From Elusimicrobiota bacterium (lineage in GTDB: Bacteria > Elusimicrobiota > Elusimicrobia > FEN-1173): a DNA stretch of 64,000 nucleotides. A program made the position numbers and the translations under genes. Below the pieces are notes generated by a model. It did not search any database, had not been told where the DNA came from, and worked only from the letters and a program-made list of their open reading frames with translations. Location: positions 1,736,001-1,800,000 of the forward strand of contig JADJJR010000001.1 in the NCBI GenBank assembly GCA_016706425.1, read 5' to 3'. Below, one piece after another: positions 43,041-51,400 of this stretch (its first letter is position 1; each line of letters opens with the position of its first letter).

Positions 43041-44077
43041 CCGATCGGCCCCGGGGCGGAATCCGGGCCGCGCTCCGTCGGTGGTGGAACCCGCCGCGCA
43101 CCATCCATTTCACCAAGGCGGGCCGCAACGTCGTCCTGTTGGCCTTCGGCATCGGCTTCGCCGCCATGAACACCGGCAACAACCTGCTCTACATCATCTT
43201 CGGGCTTCTCCTGGGAATGATCCTCGCCTCCGGGTTCGTCTCCGAAGGGGTTCTCCGTCCGGTCCGCGTGTCGTTGCTCTGGCCGGGGGAAATCTTTGCC
43301 GGGGCGCCGTTTCCCCTGCGGGTGATCATCAACAACCCTTCCCGTCGGCCGTTGATCGGTCTTCAGGCCTGGGCCACGGTAACGCCGCCGGGCAGCGTCG
43401 CCGCCGAAACGCCTCCCGCGGCGTTCCTCTACGTCCCCGCTCGGAGTCAAGCCGGACGGGACATCCCCTTGGCGGCTTCCGCCCGGGGCGACCTGCGTCT
43501 CGTTCACATCCGCGTGGGCACCCTGTTTCCCTTCGGCTTTTTCGAGAAATCCCTCCGCGTCCCCTTCGACGAAGTCCGGGTGGTTTACCCCGCGCGGGTC
43601 CCGGTGCCTCGGCGGGCGCTGGCCCTCGAGAGCCCCTCGCCCCGCCAACGCACCGACCGGCGCGGCGCGGGGGACGCCTTTTGGGGCCTGCGGGATTTCC
43701 AAGAGGGCGACAGCCCCCGCCGCGTCGCCTGGAAAAGCGCCGCCCGCCTCGGTCGGCTGATCGTGCGCGAGAACGAACGGGAAACGGAAAAACGCCTTCT
43801 GCTGGACCTCGGCCGGGCCGAGGACTGGCGCCGCCTCCCCCCCGCCGAACGCGAAAACGCCGTTTCCTTCACGGCCTCCCTGGCTCTTTTGAAATGGTCC
43901 GAAGGCTACGACGTGGGCCTGGTGGAAGGGACTCTCGTGCTTCCCCCCGGCCGGGCGCCCCGCCACCGACAATCGTTCCTGACGCGCCTGGCCCGGCTCG
44001 ACCCGCTGGCCCTCGAAACGCCGGCCCCCGCTCCGGGCGCGCGGTCCGTTCTCGACCTTTGGCGGAGGCCCCTGTGA
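43037..44077 (+). CDS. DUF58 membrane-anchored protein
   Basis: A 346-residue protein with two N-terminal membrane helices (NVVLLAFGIGFAAMNTGNNL, LLYIIFGLLLGMILASGFV) and a DUF58 domain with the hallmark FWGLRDFQEGDSPRRVAWKSAAR (two runs, about 215-240). DUF58 resembles a VWA-like fold and is thought to be the MoxR client in such operons. GTG 43037 overlaps the moxR stop. Confidence 0.92.
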   Translation: MTDRPRGGIRAALRRWWNPPRTIHFTKAGRNVVLLAFGIGFAAMNTGNNLLYIIFGLLLGMILASGFVSEGVLRPVRVSLLWPGEIFAGAPFPLRVIINNPSRRPLIGLQAWATVTPPGSVAAETPPAAFLYVPARSQAGRDIPLAASARGDLRLVHIRVGTLFPFGFFEKSLRVPFDEVRVVYPARVPVPRRALALESPSPRQRTDRRGAGDAFWGLRDFQEGDSPRRVAWKSAARLGRLIVRENERETEKRLLLDLGRAEDWRRLPPAERENAVSFTASLALLKWSEGYDVGLVEGTLVLPPGRAPRHRQSFLTRLARLDPLALETPAPAPGARSVLDLWRRPL

Positions 44078-46116
44078 CCCTCGCCCTTCGCCGCGCCGTG
44101 TGGGTCCTCACGGGCATCGCCGTGACGGCCCTGGCCACCAGCGGCGAAATCGGCGCCGCCCGGGCCGCCGGTTTCCCCGCGCTGTGGGCGGCGCTCTTCG
44201 CCATCGACGAAAAGGGCCGCCTGCTCAAAGGGGCCCGCCTGCAAACCATTTTGGTCCTCGGGTTTCTGTTCCTGGGCCTCGCCCGCTGGGTGGGCCAACG
44301 GGAACCCTTTTTAATGGTCGTGGCGGACTTCTTGGTGGCCTTTTTGTTCACCAAGGGCGCCTTCGTCAAAACAGTCAAAGACCTCCAACAAATGACGGCG
44401 TTGTCTTTCTTCATCCTGCTGGCGGCGGCGTCGCTCTCCCTCAACATCGGATTCTTGGCGGCCTTCGTGGCCTACACCCTGTGCGCCACGGTGGTGTTGA
44501 CGCTTTTTACCCTCGAGGGTCTGGCCCACCAGGGCGACACCCCCGGCCCGCGCCGGTTGGCACCCGTCCTGGCGCGCACCGCGGCCATTTCCCTTTTCTG
44601 CGCGTCGAGTCTGGCGTTCCTTATGTTCGTGTTTTTCCCGCGCTGGTCGGCGGCGGTTTTTCAAGGACGGTTCCTGGGCCCCCTGGCCCGGGCGGGCTTT
44701 AGCGACACCATCCGCCTCGAAGGCGCGGGCGACATCTACCGAGACCCGCGCATCGTCCTCCGCGTGGAAACGGGCTCCCCCTGGGACGGCTATTTGCGGG
44801 GGTCCGTCCTCAACCGGTTCGACGGCGCCCGCTGGACCGCCGCCCCCCTTGAACGGACGACCCTGCGGGGGTTTCGGCTCATTGAGAATCGCTTCGTGAT
44901 CCCCGGCGGCGGCACCGGCCCCTCGGGCGCCCTCCGCCGCCAACGCATTTTTCTGGAACCCGTGGACTCCCCCACGCTTTTTGCCTCTCCCTGGCCCGCC
45001 GTGATCGAAGCGATGTTGCCCCGGTTGCTCGTGGCCCCGGACGGCACGGTGCGCCGCAGCCCGGAGCACAAAGGCCGCCTGGCCTACACGGCCTATTCCC
45101 ACCCGCGCCCCATGGGCCTGGATTCCCCCACGACCGAAGACACGCTCCTGCCCCCCCATTGGCCCGGCGCCGAACGGACACGCGAACTCCTTGAAAAGTG
45201 GCGCCCCCGCCGCGCCAACGCGATCGACACCGCCGAGGCGGTCCTGGCGCGACTCAAAACCGATTACGGCTACAGCCTGGAAGACGAAGCCGGCCGCGCC
45301 GCCCAGCCGGTGGAATCTTTCCTTTTTGACGTGAAGCGCGGCCATTGCGAACTCTTCGCCACGGCGCTCGCGGTCATGCTGCGGCTCGACAACATCCCCG
45401 CCCGCCTGGTAACGGGCTTTCGCGCCCACGAACGAAACATCGACGGCGGCCACTATGTCGTCCGCGCCCAAGACGCCCACACCTGGGTCGAAGCCTGGAT
45501 CGACGGCCGCTGGGTCTTGCTCGACCCCACGCCCACCGCGCGCTTCGCCCCCCCCGCCCAAAGCGCCCTGCGCCGATGGAAAGAACGCTGGGAATACCTC
45601 AACTTTTTGTGGAACGCCCGCGTGTTGAGCTACGACCTGGAAACGCAAAAAGACATTGCGGTGTCGGCTTTTCAAACCTCCCAACGGTGGGACCGCAAAT
45701 TCCAAAACCTTCGGGACAACTGGCGTGAAAGGCTCAAAGGACGGCGGGCCCCGTCCCTCTCGTTTCGCGTGGGGGGTGGCAATGGTTGGTGGGCCGTGCC
45801 GACGGCCCTTGTGATGGCGAGTTTGTTTTGGGTTTTCCTCCATCGCAAGAAATCCGCTCGGCCAGCCACGGAGGTGTGGTTTTATCGGCAAGCGCTGGAC
45901 GCTTTGTCCCGACGGGGCCTTGCCCGCACGCCCGCCGAAACCCCCCGGGAATATCAGCGCCGCCTGAGCGACCGCCCGGAGATCGGCGCTCCGCTCCAAT
46001 CCATCACCGACCTCTTTTGTGAAACCCGCTACGGCCGACGGCCCCTGTCGGCGGACAGAGAGAGCCAAGCCCGCGCCGCCCTCGCGGCCTTGCGCCGCCC
46101 CGCGAGGCGCCCATGA
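44074..46116 (+). CDS. TgpA-like membrane transglutaminase/protease
   Basis: A 680-residue protein. About six helices in the first 190 residues form the DUF3488-type membrane part. The transglutaminase core follows: Cys near 424 in KRGHCELFATALAVMLR, His near 469 in DAHTWVEAWIDG and Asp near 484 in WVLLDPTP form the triad. One more helix lies near 575-590 (WWAVPTALVMASLFWVFL) and a DUF4129-like tail ends it. The same layout is seen in Pseudomonas TgpA, an essential periplasmic enzyme. GTG 44074 overlaps the DUF58 stop; the open frame before it is a shadow of DUF58. Confidence 0.92.
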   Translation: MTLALRRAVWVLTGIAVTALATSGEIGAARAAGFPALWAALFAIDEKGRLLKGARLQTILVLGFLFLGLARWVGQREPFLMVVADFLVAFLFTKGAFVKTVKDLQQMTALSFFILLAAASLSLNIGFLAAFVAYTLCATVVLTLFTLEGLAHQGDTPGPRRLAPVLARTAAISLFCASSLAFLMFVFFPRWSAAVFQGRFLGPLARAGFSDTIRLEGAGDIYRDPRIVLRVETGSPWDGYLRGSVLNRFDGARWTAAPLERTTLRGFRLIENRFVIPGGGTGPSGALRRQRIFLEPVDSPTLFASPWPAVIEAMLPRLLVAPDGTVRRSPEHKGRLAYTAYSHPRPMGLDSPTTEDTLLPPHWPGAERTRELLEKWRPRRANAIDTAEAVLARLKTDYGYSLEDEAGRAAQPVESFLFDVKRGHCELFATALAVMLRLDNIPARLVTGFRAHERNIDGGHYVVRAQDAHTWVEAWIDGRWVLLDPTPTARFAPPAQSALRRWKERWEYLNFLWNARVLSYDLETQKDIAVSAFQTSQRWDRKFQNLRDNWRERLKGRRAPSLSFRVGGGNGWWAVPTALVMASLFWVFLHRKKSARPATEVWFYRQALDALSRRGLARTPAETPREYQRRLSDRPEIGAPLQSITDLFCETRYGRRPLSADRESQARAALAALRRPARRP

Positions 46117-46655
46117 CGGACCTTCCCCTGCGGGCCTTAGGGGTTTTGCCCCTCTTGTTTTTCATTTCCATGGCGCTGTTCCACGTGAAAAAGGGGCGCT
46201 GGGGCGACGCCTTTTGGATGTGCCACGCCTCGAACCTTCTTTTGGCGGTGGGTCTGTTCTTTGAAAAACCCACGATGGTCGCCATGGCCCTGCCTTGGCT
46301 GCTGTTCGGCATTCCCCTCTGGCTGGGCGAGGCGGTGCGCATCCGGAGAATCATTCCCCTGTCCGTGGTCACCCACTGGGGCGGGGCCCTGGTGGCCTTT
46401 TACGCGGCGCACCGCTGGGGGGCGGGTTCGGATTGGTGGTGGAAATCGCTGATCTTTGCACTGGCCGTGCAGGGAATCACGCGCTGGGCGACGCCCGCCG
46501 TTTGGAACATCAACGCGGCCCACGGGGTCTACGATGTGGCCAAAGGAGTTTTTAAATCGTTTTTGTCTTTCTGGATTTTCTGTATCGGCCTCACCGCGAT
46601 CCTGCTCTGGGCGACCGAGAAGGTTTTGACTTTATTTTTTCCCGCCGGGGGATGA
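46113..46655 (+). CDS. small polytopic membrane protein, last gene of the moxR operon
   Basis: A 180-residue protein with about six helices (VLPLLFFISMALFHV, WLLFGIPLWLGEAV, LIFALAVQGITRWATP and others) and a conserved-looking Trp/His-rich loop (ITRWATPAVWNINAAHGVYD). No family recognised. ATG 46113 overlaps the transglutaminase stop by 4 bases, so it is cotranslated. Confidence 0.7.
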   Translation: MTDLPLRALGVLPLLFFISMALFHVKKGRWGDAFWMCHASNLLLAVGLFFEKPTMVAMALPWLLFGIPLWLGEAVRIRRIIPLSVVTHWGGALVAFYAAHRWGAGSDWWWKSLIFALAVQGITRWATPAVWNINAAHGVYDVAKGVFKSFLSFWIFCIGLTAILLWATEKVLTLFFPAGG

Positions 46656-46659
46656 GACG

Positions 46660-47142
46660 TCAGTAATCGCCGGATGGCTTTGCCGTTGAAGTCGCTTTTG
46701 AGTCTTTTGCCGCCGACACGGCCGAGGGCAGCTTGCATTTCGTAAGAGTGGCTTCACCCTCTTCTTTCGACAACTGCTCCAACTTGGTACGGGCGATCAT
46801 AAACCCCATCTTCACTCTTTGAAGCAAGTAATACACGATCCCTTTTTCGGTGTTGATGTTTAAATGATGGACGTTTTCCGCGTGGCTAGCGATATCGGCC
46901 GGACCGGGCTCGCGGTCCCAGCACAGCGCTCCCTTGGGCCCGGTGACTCCAACGGTTGTGGAGCCGTCGCTCACTTTCATGGGCACCGCCCCGCCAAGAG
47001 AAACAGGCCTCAAAACATATATTCGCGCCTTGTCCGGGCTCACTGCCGTGGTTTGATCCGGAATCGCCACATACTGCTTCGTGCTGGCGCACGCCACCGT
47101 CAATAATCCCAAAACCCCCACCAAAGCCGTTCGTGTATTCAT
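46660..47142 (-). CDS. DUF2846-like lipoprotein
   Basis: A 160-residue predicted lipoprotein (signal VGVLGLLTVACAS, Cys near 18). KARIYVLRPVSLGGAVPMKVSD and GIVYYLLQRVKMG follow the pattern of DUF2846 proteins, small beta-sandwich lipoproteins of unknown role. GC content is lower than in the neighbouring operon and falls further downstream. Convergent with the moxR operon, 4 bases from it. Confidence 0.7.
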   Translation of the reverse strand: MNTRTALVGVLGLLTVACASTKQYVAIPDQTTAVSPDKARIYVLRPVSLGGAVPMKVSDGSTTVGVTGPKGALCWDREPGPADIASHAENVHHLNINTEKGIVYYLLQRVKMGFMIARTKLEQLSKEEGEATLTKCKLPSAVSAAKDSKATSTAKPSGDY

Positions 47143-47163
47143 TTTTGTCCTCTGTTTACGGGT

Positions 47164-47355
47164 TTAACGGCCGTCCAGTTTACCATCGGGCTTTCTCAAA
47201 ATCTGCTTAATCAAGACGAACGCTCCATACACGACTAAAAAAACCAACCCGGTGAAAATCCCTTGAATAACTTTTGCCTTCACCGCCGAAAGGGGCGTGC
47301 TTAAATAACCTATTACAAAACCCGATCCAAATACCAATTGCCAAGATCTCACCAA
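47164..47355 (-). CDS. small two-helix membrane protein
   Basis: A 63-residue frame with two hydrophobic segments (WQLVFGSGFVIGYL, GIFTGLVFLVVYGAFVLI) and a basic tail. Starts are TTG 47355 or GTG 47352 without a clear ribosome-binding site, so the call is tentative. It belongs to the AT-rich stretch 47160-48940 that differs from the rest of the window. Confidence 0.4.
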   Translation of the reverse strand: MVRSWQLVFGSGFVIGYLSTPLSAVKAKVIQGIFTGLVFLVVYGAFVLIKQILRKPDGKLDGR

Positions 47356-47418
47356 GAAATTTCGCTCTCTACATTCCCCAAATATTCCACACCGGCTCTA
47401 AGCCATTTTTACAAGTAT

Positions 47419-47847
47419 TCAAAAGCGCGGCCAACCGATTAGGTTAGAAAGTGCATATAAAAACACTGAAACTATTCCAAGCATGAAAAATCCTATCTGG
47501 GTGTTTAATGCCCAATCCGGTGATTTAGTTTCTGGGACAACACATTCCCTACCATGTAATTTTTCGTTTTGATAGTGGGCAAGGTTTTGCCAAAACTTTC
47601 TCCTCAGAAATAAATCCACAATTCCAAATAAAATACACATAACAAACATTAGCCAACCACAGACCAGCAATACCGTCAATTTTAAAGGAATATCACTAAT
47701 TGGAAAAATCTGTTTAAGCGAAATCCCAAAAACAATCGCTCCTGTTGACAAAGTAATTGCCAAATTGGACATGTGAAAATTAATCTTATTCGCCATATCT
47801 CTTGCATGGCAATATTCAGCGTTTTGATCATAATTCTGTTGGTTCAT
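47419..47847 (-). CDS. three-helix membrane protein in AT-rich island
   Basis: A 142-residue protein. A polar N-terminal helix (NQQNYDQNAEYCHARDMANK) leads into two close hydrophobic helices (LAITLSTGAIVFGISL, LTVLLVCGWLMFVMCILFGI), an amphipathic stretch and a third helix near the end. The layout is a little like small membrane effectors or immunity proteins, but no family is recognised. AT-rich codon use marks it as acquired along with the toxin tip and zinc ribbon gene upstream. Confidence 0.65.
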   Translation of the reverse strand: MNQQNYDQNAEYCHARDMANKINFHMSNLAITLSTGAIVFGISLKQIFPISDIPLKLTVLLVCGWLMFVMCILFGIVDLFLRRKFWQNLAHYQNEKLHGRECVVPETKSPDWALNTQIGFFMLGIVSVFLYALSNLIGWPRF

Positions 47848-47952
47848 AAATAAAATAATCCCACCCTATTTTGACCATACTATCCCAAACAATCAGAAAA
47901 CAGTCCATTGGGATTAATCAACCACGGGACCAGCAAACAACTGTTTTTCTAA

Positions 47953-48405
47953 TTATGAAACCAATACTCTAACCTGCCATGTCTCTTCATTCGTGTCCCC
48001 AATTACAGATGAACTATCGACAAGAATAATTTCTTTTTCATTAATTCTAACTGCAGGGCTCCTAACTCCATTGTTGTACGGGAGCTCCTTCATGCAATGG
48101 GGGCATTTAATATTTGACCACACCGAAAACCGGCCGCCTTTTTGGCAAACCGGAGCTAAGGCAGCGATATCTCCCCAGAGCTTCTCAAGCTTCTCGATAC
48201 TGTTTCCCCCATTTTCCAAAAACAACTCAACATTTTTTTTATCGCTTTTTCTCAAGAGGACATCATTACAGGAATTACAGTAGAAAAAAGGAGTTGGGCT
48301 TTCCCAATTAACGAGCTTTGTGTACAAAATCTCCCCAGAACAAAAAGGACAATTAATTTTCCATCCTTTTCGCTCCTCAACTTCCACAGGATTCACTTTT
48401 TCCAC
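47953..48405 (-). CDS. zinc-ribbon protein, probable immunity partner of the giant repeat protein
   Basis: A 150-residue protein with three C-x2-C pairs: INCPFCSGEI near 20, FYCNSCND near 44 and IKCPHCMKELP near 100, so one or two zinc ribbons. Its GTG 48405 overlaps the last base of the giant gene's stop (TAGTG), giving tight coupling. A small gene coupled directly downstream of an Rhs-like gene is usually its immunity gene, and both this gene and the 3' end of the giant gene are AT-rich, so they probably arrived together. The immunity role is inference from position; the sequence itself shows only the zinc ribbons. Confidence 0.65.
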   Translation of the reverse strand: MEKVNPVEVEERKGWKINCPFCSGEILYTKLVNWESPTPFFYCNSCNDVLLRKSDKKNVELFLENGGNSIEKLEKLWGDIAALAPVCQKGGRFSVWSNIKCPHCMKELPYNNGVRSPAVRINEKEIILVDSSSVIGDTNEETWQVRVLVS

Positions 48406-51400
48406 TAATCCACCTCAAGAATAATTTGTCGAATGTTTTGACTTCCAACACTAGGAATTCCGTTTATAGTTAGCTCGGGCCCGCCTCCGGGCAATCCTTT
48501 TCCAGCTCCTTGAAAATAATTATTTCCTCGGATAGGCGATGCAGGAGCGCGATTGTTAATTTCGTTAACTATATAGATGATATTTTTCGATTCCAAGTAA
48601 TTACGATTCAGTCCTAATTCTCTTTCCAATACACGCGCTTGGGTCTTCGTTATCTTGATCCGCTCTTTTGATAAGGGCCCAATAATTGTCTCAACAGCTT
48701 GGATGTCCGTTAAAAATGTTCGATTCCCACTTCCAATTCTTTCATATTTTAGAGCGGAACTTCTGGGGGTGATATTTACGCCAGGAGAACCACCTAACAG
48801 CGCATTTTGTCTATTTTGAAGAGTTGAGTTTATTAGGCCAAACCTGGACTTTGTTTGGGAACTAGGTGATATTTGATTAATTAATTGAACCGTATTATTT
48901 TGGTTCTGATTTTCAAGGAAATCCTTAAATTGATTCGGGGGGCCGCGGAGGAGGTTGGGGTTGTTTCCGGACATGGGCCGACCGTTTTCAAAACCCATGT
49001 CGTTCCCCACCATCGCATTGAGCGTCGGCGCGGGAGGGTTGCGCCGCGTCACGGGCTCGGCCATTGGGATATCGATGATGTCCCCGTTGGCGCGCACGGT
49101 CGGCGGACCCGATGGTTTCTTCCCAAAAAAGGACTCTTTAAAGTTTCGGAACGCTTGCTTAAAGGGAATGCTCTCAATCAGCATTGCGCCCCGCTCACTA
49201 CTGCGAAATGCTCCCGCTCTTTGGAGCGCGGGCTTAACTCGGTTAAACATTTGAGGGGTCAACGACTCGTTTGCTTTGAAGTCGCGCTTAAGGCTTAATG
49301 GGTCTTCGGCACCGCCCCCGACGCTGAGCCCAAGCGTTTTGAAAAGACTTTCAACAATCCGTGACGCTACCGCTTTTCTTTCTGAGCCTTCTCTAAGCGA
49401 ATTTGTTCTTCCCAGCTGGCGATCAAGTCGTTGTGTTTCTGCTCGAGTTCCTGAAACTTTTTCTCCCGCCGCTCTGACTCTTGCCTCAGAGTCCCGTACT
49501 CTTGCCTCAGAGTCCCGTACTCTTGCCTCAGAGTCCCGTACTCTTGCCTCAGAGTCCCGTACTCTTGCCTCAGAGTCCCGTAAAGCTTTTCCAAATCCTT
49601 GTTCTCCTTCTCCAGCGCGAAGAATTTCTGATCCAACTCCTTTAGCTTTCGCGAGTAAAAGTCCTTTATCTCCTGTTTGCTCCAACTGTCCACCTGCTCG
49701 GGCGTTAGCTCGTATGGATCGTTCGGCACTGTTTCCTCCTGGGATATTGTTGACCTGGATTCTGTCCAGGGCAGCTTTCTCCAAAATCGTTTTGGCGGCG
49801 ACTCTGTCGGCCTCAAGTTTTAATTCCGCCTTTGCTAACTCATTTTTATAAATTGCCTCCTGTTTCAACAACGCCCGCCGCTCGGCGCGGATGTCCTTCG
49901 CCTGAGCCGTCATTTCAGCGGCGCGTTCCTGGTTCACCATCTTCGTGGCTTCATAACGTTTGCCGTATTGAATGGCTTTGCCGCCAAGCAACCCCAGTAC
50001 GGACTGAACCACAAATTCCATCTGTTGTTTGGCCACGGCTTTGTCGTTGCCGCCCAGATCAAATTTATCCATGTAGTAACCCGTGGCGTAACTCACGCCC
50101 TCGTTGATCAGGAAAAACGCGACGGCTTTGGCGAGGAACTCTTTCGTCTGGGGCGAATATTTAAAGTTCCCGGAGGCCAGCACCATCGCCGTGTTGATGC
50201 CCAAGGCGATATTTTTGACTCTATTTGTCGTCCCCGCCTGCCACCCAAAGGATTTCGCGGCCAGGTCGATATCATGACCGATCAAGGCCCCGCTTAATTT
50301 GGCCAACAACATCGGCGGCATGGCGACATCCAATACGTTAAGCGCGAGGCCGGAAACAAAATACCCCGCCCCCATCCATTCGGACCCCGGCGTGTTGAAG
50401 TTCACATCCATGGTGTGGTAGGTTTCTTTCATGAACCGCATGGGGTTCATGGCGTGGGCCACTTTGGTGTATAGCGTGGCGTCGTCGCGGGCGACTTCGT
50501 CTTCCAACGCCTCCCCGTATTCCACGGCGGCAAGGAGAGCCCGGTCGATGATCTTCGTCTTGGATACGGCGTTCGCCGTCCCTTTGATATTCCCCCCCAC
50601 GTCCAGGGGCGAGGCAATCGACACCAACAAGCTCGCCGCCCGGGCCGTCTTGGGATGGGACTTGTCGAGCCCGGAAATGGTGAGGACCTTGTTGAATATC
50701 ATCCGGCCCGGCGATCCGAACCAATCAAAAAGTTTATATTTGGGTTCGGCCTTGACCGGGCTTGAGAAATCCCCACGGGCCTGCTTCGCCGCAAGGTCGA
50801 AATCGACCTCCAAGCGAACAAAGCCCATGCCCGAAACCAGAATGCCATCCAGAGTTTTCACCACCGAGGGACCCACGAGGCCCGATCGCATTATCGCTCG
50901 GGCCTCTTTTCTCATGTCCCCAAAGGCTCTCGCTCGTTGTTCCTGGTCTTCAACGCGCACCCTGCCGGATGGCGTCAAATTCCCGGCAATCATGTTGAGC
51001 GATCCAAACGCGACGAAAAATTTCTCGACATGGGTTTCGAGGTTCGCCACGCCGGTTTCGATTGTCGCCAAGGCCCTTTCGAGCCGACGCTCGCCTTTCC
51101 ACGTTTCCCTCAAGGTGGCGAGGGCCAGGTCAAAGTCCCCTTGGCTCATCAACTGGTCAATGATGTCGAAACCGCCGGATTGCACCTCCAGGCTGGCCCG
51201 AAGCTCGGCTAGTAGCGTCTTACCGGAAAAGTTCTTGTCCGAACCAGGTTCCCCTCGGAAGAAAGACTTCGACCCCTGTTTATCGATCGCCGCGTCCAAT
51301 TTCGCAGAGAAGAGTTCGCCGATATCCGTGAGCCTTGCTTCAAGGGACGCCAGACGGGTTGCGTTGCGGTTCGCGTAATACTTCGTTTGGCCGATCTTTT

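Noticed and set aside
42895..44073. Long in-frame upstream extension of the transglutaminase frame
   Set aside because: It runs through moxR and DUF58 in another frame; the GTG at 44074 overlapping the DUF58 stop is the natural start.
49477..49581. CRISPR-like regular repeats
   Set aside because: The 21-bp units are directly adjacent with no spacers and lie in coding sequence, so it is a coding tandem repeat.
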